Source: Aquificaceae bacterium UBA2488 (GTDB lineage: Bacteria > Aquificota > Aquificia > Aquificales > Aquificaceae). From it: a stretch of 13,757 nucleotides of DNA. The stretch lies in NCBI GenBank assembly GCA_002341805.1, contig DDOS01000053.1, positions 3,739 to 17,495 of the forward strand, read 5' to 3'. The notes under the pieces were generated by a model, which was given only the letters and a program-made list of their open reading frames with translations, was not told where the DNA came from and ran no database searches. Below, in pieces: positions 1 to 6,770 of this stretch (position 1 is the first letter of the stretch; each line of letters opens with the position of its first letter). Made by a program: the position numbers and the translations under genes.

Positions 1-1
1 A

Positions 2-2998
2 AATAGATACGCTTTTTTCATCATCTTTGGGGTATGCTCTATTCTTGGGTATTTTTTATCTTCTAAGCTACCAGAGGATATATTTCCAAATGTAGTATTT
101 CCAAGAGTGGTGATAACAGTAAACGCCAACTATGAACCCATTAGCAAAACCTTATCAAATATCACAATACCAATGGAAGAGGGCATAAAATCCGTAGAAG
201 GGGTACAAGAGGTAAGATCCCGCACAGGACCTGGTCTTGTGATGTTAAATGTATATTTTAATCCCAATGTGAACCCGTATAGGGCTTTTCAACTTATAAA
301 CTCTAAAATATCAGAACTTCAAATGGATATGGGGGTGAAAGCAAAGTTTGATATAAGGCTTATGGGTCCAAGCGCATACTCTATAGCAGGTTATGCATTA
401 GTATCAAAAAACGCTCCCATAAATGAGCTTAGCAATATAGTAAGATACACCATAAAACCAGCTTTATTATCCATACAAGGTGTTTACGAAGTGGACATGG
501 TGGGTGGAACTTATAGCACTGTAGATATAACTCTAAATCCAAGTACATTGCAAAAGCTAAATTTACCCGTAAATGCGATATTAGACCAGATTAAAAATTA
601 TGCCCAAAACCATTTTATAGGAGAGTATAAGCAAAAAAACTTCTCAGTGCTTGTGTTTGGTATTCAAACCCCGAAGGATCAGCAAGATATCCTAAATATA
701 CCAATATATTACAATGACCAAACTATTTTATTAAAAGATATAGCTTATGTGGTAAAAGGAAATTACCCGATGCTCTCTTATGTAAATGTGGATGGATATC
801 CAACTTCGGTGATATTTAATATCCACAGAACCAACGATGCAAACGCCATAAATGTAGTCAACAAAGTAGACGATACTCTTAAAAGCCTAAAACTTCCACC
901 AAACGTGAAAATGGTAAAATGGTTTGATGTTACAGATTTTATAAGCTCTTCCATAAGAAGCGTGATAGATGCTATACTAATAGGGTCTTTGATAACGCTT
1001 GTGGTGATAGCAATATTTTTAAATAATATAAGATTATCTCTTCTTACTGCTATAGTTATACCTATCAGTATATTGTGCGCTCTACTTATAATGTATCTAA
1101 TCAATGGAAGTTTAAACCTTATGAGCCTCGGGGGTTTAGCAGCTTCTATCGGTGCTTTGGTGGACCATGCTATTGTGGTAATGGAGAATATTGAAAAAAA
1201 TATAAACAAACCTCGTCCAAAGTTAGAGTCTGTAATAAACGCTTCCTCTGAGATATTAAAGCCCATGACCTTGGCCACTCTTACTTCTATAAGCGTTTTT
1301 GCCCCCTTATTTTTTCTATCTGGTATCATAGGTGTATTTTTTAAAGAGCTTGCTCTTTCAGTGATATTGGCTTTGGTGATATCTCAGCTTGTATCTATGA
1401 GCATAACCCCTTCCATAGCTTATATGGCTATTCCAAACACCGTAAAAGATGAACCAAAATGGCTTATAAAACTCACTTACATATATCAAAAACTGTTTAA
1501 TGGCTTTTATAATAAAAAATCCCTAAGTATTTTGATTGTTATCTTTCTTGTAATAGGTTCTTTTTTGTTTTATAAAAGCATGAAAACGGGTTTTCTACCA
1601 GAATGGGATGAGGGTATGTTTGTGCTTGATTTTACAGGACCATCTGGAGCTTCAGTACAAAACACCTACGAAATTGTAAAACATATAGAAGATATAGTGG
1701 CTTCCAACAAAGATGTAAAACATTATTCACTTAGGATAGGAGCAAGCTTAGGTCAACCCAGAAACCCAGCCAACAAAGGAGATATGCTCATTACTCTAAA
1801 AGATCATCGTTCAAAATCCATCTTTGAAGTGATGAGAGAGATAAGAGAAAAAGTAGATGCCAAAATACATGTGTTAAAAGAGTTCGACATGGCTCAAGTG
1901 TTAAGAGACCGTCTTGGAGATATCACAGGTCAGCATGCACCTTTTTCTGTTATAATACATGGCTCTAACCCCGATACATTAGTAAGACTTGGAGAAGAGA
2001 TAAGAACTAAAGTAAAGAAAGACCCTATCTTTAAAGAGGTAAATCTAAAAACACTTTTTTACGGACCATACTATTATGTATCTTTGAAACAAAACGCCTA
2101 TGCGGATTATGGAATAACCTATGATGATGTTATTAAAAGTCTAAAACTACATCTTTGGGGCATAACGCTTACAAACTATCTTCAGGGAGAAAAGCGTGTT
2201 TTTATAAGAGCGTACGAGCCTTTTAATCCAAACGATGAACCTTTGAAAGATATAAATATATACTCTCCTAAAAAGCATATGTATATACCAGTATCGTTGG
2301 TGGCAAATATAAAGTTTGAAAAAAATGTACCAGGTATTTCAAGAAGAAACCTTGAAAACGTAGCAGTGGTAAGGGTAAAGATGCATAAAGAAAATTTAGC
2401 TCTTGGCATAAGACACCTAAGAGCCATATTAGATAAAATTATAATGCCCCAAGGGTATTATTATACGATAGAAGGATTTTATAAAGAACAGCAACAATCT
2501 TTCAAACAGATGTCTATAGTAATAACCTTCTCCACTCTTATAGTCTTGGCGCTTTTAATATTTCAATTTGAATCGTTTTTAAAAGCCATATCTGTAATAT
2601 TTGTCTTATCTTTATCAGTATTTGGTGTGTTTTTAGCCCTCATTATCACAGACAAACCCCTTGATGTTACATCTTTTATGGGTATGCTTTTAGTGCTTAG
2701 CGTAGTGGTAAATAACGGCATTTTGATATTTGATTATTACAACAACGAGTTAAGGGATGGTTTTGAACACAAAGATGCTCTAATAAGAGCTTGCAAAAAG
2801 CGTTTTAGACCTATCCTGATGACGATGGTGGCGGATGTGTTTGGATTTTTGCCCATAGCCCTTGCCATTGGAAGAGGAACCGAGGTCATACAAAATATGG
2901 CTATATCCGTAATGGGTGGATTATCTATTGGAGTATTTTTATCGCTTTTGGTTTTACCAGTATTTTATAGTTTTTTAAGAAGCATAGCAAATAGATAA
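2..2998 (+). CDS. RND-family efflux permease (5' partial)
   Basis: This is an inner-membrane proton-driven pump subunit of the AcrB/CzcA superfamily, which exports drugs, metals or lipids with a periplasmic adaptor and outer-membrane channel. The frame is open from base 2, so the start lies outside the window; 998 residues are visible, and the family usually has about 1020-1050. The first visible residues form the end of TM1 followed by a PEDIFPNVVFPRVVITV stretch typical of the RND N-terminus. TM4 carries GALVDHAIVVMENIEK (Asp388, His389, Glu395 in visible numbering), TM10 carries VVVNNGILIFDY (Asn904, Asn905), and RPILMT precedes TM11. Two large periplasmic loops lie between the membrane blocks. 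The classical Asp-Asp/Lys proton relay reads Asp-His/Asn here, so this is not a textbook AcrB; the VNN motif fits COG0841-type pumps better than CusA. Substrate cannot be told. An adaptor gene is expected upstream, out of view. Confidence 0.93.
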   Translation, partial: NRYAFFIIFGVCSILGYFLSSKLPEDIFPNVVFPRVVITVNANYEPISKTLSNITIPMEEGIKSVEGVQEVRSRTGPGLVMLNVYFNPNVNPYRAFQLINSKISELQMDMGVKAKFDIRLMGPSAYSIAGYALVSKNAPINELSNIVRYTIKPALLSIQGVYEVDMVGGTYSTVDITLNPSTLQKLNLPVNAILDQIKNYAQNHFIGEYKQKNFSVLVFGIQTPKDQQDILNIPIYYNDQTILLKDIAYVVKGNYPMLSYVNVDGYPTSVIFNIHRTNDANAINVVNKVDDTLKSLKLPPNVKMVKWFDVTDFISSSIRSVIDAILIGSLITLVVIAIFLNNIRLSLLTAIVIPISILCALLIMYLINGSLNLMSLGGLAASIGALVDHAIVVMENIEKNINKPRPKLESVINASSEILKPMTLATLTSISVFAPLFFLSGIIGVFFKELALSVILALVISQLVSMSITPSIAYMAIPNTVKDEPKWLIKLTYIYQKLFNGFYNKKSLSILIVIFLVIGSFLFYKSMKTGFLPEWDEGMFVLDFTGPSGASVQNTYEIVKHIEDIVASNKDVKHYSLRIGASLGQPRNPANKGDMLITLKDHRSKSIFEVMREIREKVDAKIHVLKEFDMAQVLRDRLGDITGQHAPFSVIIHGSNPDTLVRLGEEIRTKVKKDPIFKEVNLKTLFYGPYYYVSLKQNAYADYGITYDDVIKSLKLHLWGITLTNYLQGEKRVFIRAYEPFNPNDEPLKDINIYSPKKHMYIPVSLVANIKFEKNVPGISRRNLENVAVVRVKMHKENLALGIRHLRAILDKIIMPQGYYYTIEGFYKEQQQSFKQMSIVITFSTLIVLALLIFQFESFLKAISVIFVLSLSVFGVFLALIITDKPLDVTSFMGMLLVLSVVVNNGILIFDYYNNELRDGFEHKDALIRACKKRFRPILMTMVADVFGFLPIALAIGRGTEVIQNMAISVMGGLSIGVFLSLLVLPVFYSFLRSIANR

Positions 2999-2999
2999 T

Positions 3000-3019
3000 T
3001 TGTATTATACTAATATCTA
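3000..3019 (+). promoter_or_regulatory. Putative -10 region of prmA, near-leaderless
   Basis: A TATACT hexamer at 3006-3011 lies just after the RND stop codon. Only eight bases separate it from the prmA ATG, so transcription would begin about two bases before the start codon. No -35 box and no Shine-Dalgarno sequence are visible. In AT-rich DNA a -10-like hexamer is easily found by chance; the call rests mainly on the same spacing recurring before accC and the SPOR gene. Confidence 0.33.
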
Positions 3020-3817
3020 ATGGATAGCTATAAAGTGTTTATATACGAAATAGATATAGGTTTATTAGAGGATCTTCTTCTGGAGGAGCCTTTTGGTTTT
3101 GAGATTTTACAAAAAAAAGAAAATACTTGGATTATATCCACAGATAAAATATTGCCCATAAGACCTATTGAAGAAAAACTTATTAGTCCAAACTGGAGTT
3201 TTAACGAGATAAACCCCATACAAGAAGATATATTTGTGATAATACCATCTTACGCTATTCCTATAAATATAAAAACTGGTATGGCCTTTGGCACTGGTCT
3301 TCATGAATCCACCCAGTTGATGCTTGGATTTTTAAAGGATTTTATATCAAAATATGATTCTATATTAGATGTTGGTTGTGGAAGCGGTATTCTGCCAATA
3401 GCTAGTAAAAAGTTATCAAAATCCTATGTAAAAGGTATAGATATAGATGAAATTGCCATAAGAGAATCAAAAGAAAACGCATTGAGAAACAATGTAGATA
3501 TATATTTTGAGCAAGCATCTCCAGAAGAGATATTAAGAAGAAAAGATGATCCAAACAAACAAGTGTTTTTAAAAGATGAAGCAAGGTTTTATGATTATTT
3601 TATAGGGATTTATGATATAGTCTTGGCAAACTTAGAAGCTCATATATTTGAAAAAGAGATGAAATATCTTATTAGACTTTTTAGAAAATATTTAATCATA
3701 TCTGGTATATACAAAAACGATCTAGAGTTTATGAATAAGATGTTTAAAGATTATAATCTTAAAATCCTAAAACAAAATGAAAAAAATGATTGGTATGGCT
3801 TTGTACTATGTTTTTAA
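3020..3817 (+). CDS. prmA: Ribosomal protein L11 methyltransferase PrmA
   Basis: This SAM-dependent methyltransferase trimethylates ribosomal protein L11 at lysines and its N-terminus, in the cytoplasm. The 265 residues comprise a short N-terminal L11-recognition domain (about 1-75) and a Rossmann-fold catalytic domain. The linker motif MAFGTGLHEST (88-98) is highly diagnostic of PrmA. SAM motif I is ILDVGCGSGIL (Asp117), and the ANL motif (Asn204) sits where PrmA has its ANI/ANIL catalytic-site motif. About 25 extra residues (roughly 165-195, rich in Lys, Asp and Arg) lie between the acidic SAM-binding strand and the ANL motif; ordinary PrmA is shorter there. Total length is below the usual 290-300 because the N-terminal domain is short. 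The stop codon overlaps the next gene by 10 bases, implying co-transcription with the acyltransferase fusion. Confidence 0.9.
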   Translation: MDSYKVFIYEIDIGLLEDLLLEEPFGFEILQKKENTWIISTDKILPIRPIEEKLISPNWSFNEINPIQEDIFVIIPSYAIPINIKTGMAFGTGLHESTQLMLGFLKDFISKYDSILDVGCGSGILPIASKKLSKSYVKGIDIDEIAIRESKENALRNNVDIYFEQASPEEILRRKDDPNKQVFLKDEARFYDYFIGIYDIVLANLEAHIFEKEMKYLIRLFRKYLIISGIYKNDLEFMNKMFKDYNLKILKQNEKNDWYGFVLCF

Positions 3818-6276
3818 AATACCACGATAAAACAGCTTTTATATACAAAGGCAAAAACATATCCTACAAAGAACTCATAGAAAAAGTAGATTTTTATAGC
3901 TCAGTCATAGATATAATACCAGGGGATAGAATACTCATCTTTTCCGAAAATAGACCAGAATGGGCTTATGCATTGTTTGGTATATGGAAAAAGGGTGGTG
4001 TGGCAGTTCCTGTGGATCACATGGCTTCTTACGAAGAACTTGCTTATATCATACAAGATGCAAGACCAAGTTATGCTTTTGTATCAAAAGATTTAAAGGA
4101 TATTTTTGTAAAAGCTCTAAAACAGCAAAAATACAAAGTAGAGCCTGTTGACATAGAAGATTTTATCCCGCTTTTTGAACCAGGTAAGATAACAAACATA
4201 TCAGAAGATTTGGCTCTTATCTTATACACCTCTGGCACCACTGGTAAGCCAAAGGGTGTGATGCTAACTTTTGGCAATCTAAACTCAAACATAGAAGCTA
4301 TTGTCAAAGAAAATATAGCCTCTTCAAAGGACATAACGATAGCACTATTGCCTTTTCACCATGCTTATCCTCTTATGGTATCTTTATTGGTGCCTCTATA
4401 TTTAGGAGCTACTATCATATTTACTGATAATATATCCTCTCAAAACCTCATAAACCTTATAATAGCTAACAAAGTTACAGCTCTCATAGGTGTACCAAGA
4501 GTCTATAAGCTAATCCATCAGCGTATATTTGAAGAGATTGAGAAAAATCCATTGGCTAAAAAGCTTTTTAATCTTGTGGATTTCTTAGGTAGTCCAAGGC
4601 TTGGGAAAATCATATTTAAAAAGGTTCACAAACGCTTTGGCGGGGCTCTAAAATACTTTATAAGCGGTGGGGCTAAGCTTGATCCAAAAATTGCCAACGA
4701 TCTTTACATGCTTGGGTTTTATGTATTAGAAGGATATGGACTTACCGAAACCTCTCCTATAGTAAGCTTTAACATCCCTGGGGCTATAAAAATTGGCTCT
4801 GTGGGAAGACCCATCCCGGGTGTAGAAGTAAAAACCCAAGACGATGGAGAAATTCTTGTAAAAGGTAAAAATGTCACCAAAGGCTATTGGCAAAGGCAAG
4901 ATCTTACCAATGAAGCCATAAAAGATAGATGGTTTTATACAGGGGATTTAGGATATTTAGACGATGATGGATATTTATATATAACAGGCCGTAAAAAAGA
5001 ACTCATCGTATTAGAAAATGGTAAAAAAGTAATACCTGAAGAAATAGAAAATCTTATTTTATCTAAAAGTCCAACAATAAAAGAAGTGGCTGTTATAGAA
5101 AAATCTGGAATCCTTCATGCCGTTATTGTCCCAGATATGGAAAAAGTAAAAGAGCTAAACATACTAAACTTAAGAGAATACATCACCTGGGAGATAATAG
5201 ACAAAGTAAATAGAGAGCTTTCCTCTTACAAACAGATCCAAGATTTTAGCATTCAAGAAGAAGAACTTCCCAAAACCCGCCTCGGCAAAATAAAAAGATA
5301 TCTCTTACAGCAAACACTCACAGGAACAAGTCCAGTCCAAAAACCCAAAGAAGAAGAGATATCCATACCAAAAGGTATTTTATCAGAGCAAGAGAGTATA
5401 TTGTTAGAATATCTTAGAAAATACAAACAAAATGTATCTCCTAAAGACCATATAGAGATAGACCTTGGCATGGACTCCCTTGACAAAGTAGAGCTTTTGA
5501 GCTTTTTAGATAAAACTTTTAATATAAAACTGAAAGAAAAAGATCTATCCAAATACCTATCTGTAGAACAACTCATGGAGCTTGTATCTACTGCAAGTAT
5601 TGTAAATCAAGAGACTATAAATTGGTCTGATATACTAAAAGCCCAAAACCAAGAGTTAGAATTAGATTATAAAGATGATGTTTTAATCTATGGGTCTTTG
5701 GTATTAAAATATATTTTTAAACTTTATTTTAGACTTCAAACAGAAGGGCTCTTAAACCTTCCAAAAACCCCACCTTTTATAATAGCACCAAACCATGCAA
5801 GTTATTTGGACGGATTTTTAATAGCCTCATCGCTTCCAAAAGAAGTTTTACAAAATACATATTTTGTAGGTGCCAAAGAGTATTTTGAAGGGAAATTTGG
5901 AGAGTTTATAGCAAAGTATTTCCATGTGATACCAGTGGACACCCAATCCAATGTAAGAGATACCCTTATAAAGTCTACAAATATACTAAACAACAACAAA
6001 AACTTAGTAATATTTCCAGAAGGAGCAAGAACTAGAAACGGCAAACTCCTACCTTTCAAAAAAGGTGTAGCCATATTAAGCAAAGAGCTAAAAGTTCCCA
6101 TAGTCCCCTCTACCATAATAGGCTCTTACGACGCCATGAAAATAGGTGATATCTTCCCAAAACCCAAAAGAATCATCCTAAGATACGGCTGGCCTTTAAG
6201 AGAATACGATTTTTCTTACGATGAAATCACGGGCAGGTTAGAGCAAGCAACAGAAGCCCTCATAGAACTAAAATAG
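3808..6276 (+). CDS. Trifunctional AMP-ligase / acyl carrier protein / PlsC acyltransferase fusion
   Basis: The protein (822 residues) has three domains. Residues 1 to about 500 are an acyl-activating AMP-ligase: P-loop YTSGTTGKPKG (about 139-149), GYGLTETSP (about 310), YTGDLGYLDDDG (about 377) and the catalytic-lysine tail PKTRLGKIKR (Lys494). Residues about 525-600 are an acyl carrier protein domain with DLGMDSLDKVELL; Ser557 is the expected phosphopantetheine site. Residues about 635-822 are a 1-acylglycerol-phosphate acyltransferase with NHASYLD (662-668, the HX4D box) and FPEGARTR (736-743). The likely job, inferred, is to activate a free fatty acid, load it on the built-in carrier and pass it to a lysophospholipid. 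E. coli Aas performs the similar 2-acyl-lysophosphatidylethanolamine repair reaction, but with the domain order PlsC then ligase and no internal carrier. ATG at 3808 is preferred to the in-frame TTG at 3790 because the ligase homology starts at once; it overlaps prmA by 10 bases. The chain has no clear membrane-spanning segment, so it would be peripheral. Confidence 0.92.
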   Translation: MFLKYHDKTAFIYKGKNISYKELIEKVDFYSSVIDIIPGDRILIFSENRPEWAYALFGIWKKGGVAVPVDHMASYEELAYIIQDARPSYAFVSKDLKDIFVKALKQQKYKVEPVDIEDFIPLFEPGKITNISEDLALILYTSGTTGKPKGVMLTFGNLNSNIEAIVKENIASSKDITIALLPFHHAYPLMVSLLVPLYLGATIIFTDNISSQNLINLIIANKVTALIGVPRVYKLIHQRIFEEIEKNPLAKKLFNLVDFLGSPRLGKIIFKKVHKRFGGALKYFISGGAKLDPKIANDLYMLGFYVLEGYGLTETSPIVSFNIPGAIKIGSVGRPIPGVEVKTQDDGEILVKGKNVTKGYWQRQDLTNEAIKDRWFYTGDLGYLDDDGYLYITGRKKELIVLENGKKVIPEEIENLILSKSPTIKEVAVIEKSGILHAVIVPDMEKVKELNILNLREYITWEIIDKVNRELSSYKQIQDFSIQEEELPKTRLGKIKRYLLQQTLTGTSPVQKPKEEEISIPKGILSEQESILLEYLRKYKQNVSPKDHIEIDLGMDSLDKVELLSFLDKTFNIKLKEKDLSKYLSVEQLMELVSTASIVNQETINWSDILKAQNQELELDYKDDVLIYGSLVLKYIFKLYFRLQTEGLLNLPKTPPFIIAPNHASYLDGFLIASSLPKEVLQNTYFVGAKEYFEGKFGEFIAKYFHVIPVDTQSNVRDTLIKSTNILNNNKNLVIFPEGARTRNGKLLPFKKGVAILSKELKVPIVPSTIIGSYDAMKIGDIFPKPKRIILRYGWPLREYDFSYDEITGRLEQATEALIELK

Positions 6277-6288
6277 CTTTTTTAGTTT
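6266..6288 (+). terminator. Possible weak terminator after the fusion gene
   Basis: An 8-base inverted repeat, AACTAAAA at 6266-6273 and TTTTAGTT at 6280-6287, surrounds a six-base loop and spans the stop codon. The stem has only two G-C type pairs and is followed by a very short T stretch, so it would be a poor intrinsic terminator. It is the only candidate in the gap that follows. Confidence 0.22.
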
Positions 6289-6381
6289 CCATAAATGAGT
6301 AAAAGATAATTAATACTTCATGCTTATAAGAACCTTTCTATTTTTACATGGCGTTCATATTAGATCAAAATTTAATTTAGT

Positions 6382-6411
6382 TATAGCATATGAAGATATA
6401 GCATATGAAGA
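6382..6411 (+). repeat. Tandem 15-base direct repeat (two perfect copies)
   Basis: TATAGCATATGAAGA occurs at 6382-6396 and again, identical and head to tail, at 6397-6411; the next three bases (TAT) begin a third copy. Each unit contains the palindrome CATATG, so two palindromes lie 15 bases apart. The array ends directly at the extended -10 promoter of the MntA fragment, covering the -35 zone. This is the position expected of an operator, but that is inference. It could also be simple tandem duplication in non-selected DNA. Confidence 0.85.
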
Positions 6412-6413
6412 TA

Positions 6414-6422
6414 TGTTATAAT
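6414..6422 (+). promoter_or_regulatory. Extended -10 promoter before the MntA fragment
   Basis: The bases TGTTATAAT form a perfect TGnTATAAT extended -10 element. No good -35 hexamer is present at the right distance, because that space is filled by the 15-base tandem repeat. Transcription would start near 6429, just upstream of the AGAGGA ribosome site at 6432-6437. The element survives although the gene it serves is truncated. Confidence 0.5.
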
Positions 6423-6445
6423 TTACACATTAGAGGACAGTTCCA

Positions 6446-6586
6446 ATGACAGAGAAAATTAGGTTAAAACTCGAAGAAATAAAGGTTATAAAAAAGACTA
6501 TTCTTGAGGTCTTAAAAGAAAATGTTGATATATACATATTTGGTAGTAGAGCAGATATTAATAAAAAAGGCGGTGACATATCATAA
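6446..6586 (+). pseudogene. Truncated MntA-type nucleotidyltransferase (antitoxin of a HEPN/MNT pair)
   Basis: The frame gives 46 residues, preceded by AGAGGA at 6432-6437 with eight bases to the ATG. The N-terminal helix leads to IYIFGSRADINKKGGDIS at the end. GSR plus GGD is the signature of minimal nucleotidyltransferases (MntA), whose active site reads GGDID. The chain stops one residue after the first half of the Asp-x-Asp pair: Ser46 stands where the second catalytic Asp belongs, followed by TAA. The usual 50-90 further residues are missing, so the enzyme cannot be active. In intact loci MntA neutralises the HepT ribonuclease toxin by adding AMP to it. A likely HepT scrap follows, suggesting an internal deletion across both genes. 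The family call is strong. Whether the peptide is still made is unknown. Confidence 0.72.
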
Positions 6587-6692
6587 GAGAAGCTTTTTGT
6601 AAAGCTATAGATTATATATGCCAACCTTTTCTGAAATAATACAAAAGATGGGAACCTATTTAAAGATAAGAAATAGCCCATCTTCTCCATGA
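6583..6692 (+). pseudogene. Probable HepT (HEPN toxin) remnant, frameshifted
   Basis: The frame beginning at 6583 reads IREAFCKAIDYI; shifting one frame near 6615-6618 continues as YMPTFSEIIQKMGTYLKIRN and ends at TGA 6690-6692. Joined, this resembles the middle of DUF86/HepT proteins, where an 'aiDianhi' helix is followed by a Pro-Lys/Thr-tyrosine-phenylalanine 'seif.iLge' helix. The RNase motif (RxxxxHxY) is not present, and the N-terminal half is missing. The position directly behind an MntA fragment supports the reading. The similarity was judged by eye over about 30 residues, so chance resemblance is possible. Confidence 0.35.
6645..6684. other. Strong intergenic hairpin
   Basis: The arms are AAGATGGG plus CTATTT (6645-6652 and 6656-6661) and AAATAG plus CCCATCTT (6671-6676 and 6677-6684), pairing over 14 bases with a three-base bulge (6653-6655) and a nine-base loop. 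On the + strand it is followed by CTCC rather than a T-run. Read on the - strand it is followed by TTTGTATT, which is closer to an intrinsic terminator. It lies in the decayed toxin-antitoxin DNA, about 90 bases ahead of accC. It could be a terminator, a relic of a mobile palindrome, or part of an untranslated RNA. Confidence 0.6.
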
Positions 6693-6753
6693 GGATAATG
6701 GATAAAAATCTTTTGTAAAAAGCTTTTAAATAAGAAAAAATAATTTCTAAATG

Positions 6754-6770
6754 TGTTATATAATAAAGTA
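6754..6770 (+). promoter_or_regulatory. Putative leaderless promoter of the accC operon
   Basis: TATAAT at 6759-6764 is a consensus -10 hexamer, and only six bases separate it from the accC ATG at 6771, so the predicted first transcribed base is the A of the start codon. There is no Shine-Dalgarno sequence in the preceding bases and no convincing -35 hexamer. An overlapping TGTTATATA offers an extended -10 reading two bases upstream, giving nearly the same start. Confidence 0.42.

Noticed and set aside
778..1329. 183-codon open frame on the - strand inside the RND gene
   Set aside because: It mirrors the RND coding strand, has no recognisable domain and no promoter or ribosome site; the + strand frame has clear RND motifs throughout.
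3790..3807. TTG start giving the fusion protein six more residues
   Set aside because: The ATG at 3808 sits right before the ligase homology and has a normal short overlap with prmA; there is no ribosome site favouring the TTG.
6430..6690. 86-codon open frame on the - strand in the gap before accC
   Set aside because: It is the antisense of the MntA and HepT remnants; its hydrophobic look comes from reading AT-rich Lys/Glu codons backwards. No known motif.
6697..6717. Tiny frame reading MDKNLL after GAGGAT, resembling the start of a HepT gene
   Set aside because: It has six codons and then a stop, and lies after rather than before the HepT-like fragment; such a short match is not meaningful.
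6753..6770. GTG start giving the biotin carboxylase six more residues
   Set aside because: The family starts at MIKKVLIANRGE, and the extra codons coincide with the TATAAT -10 element.
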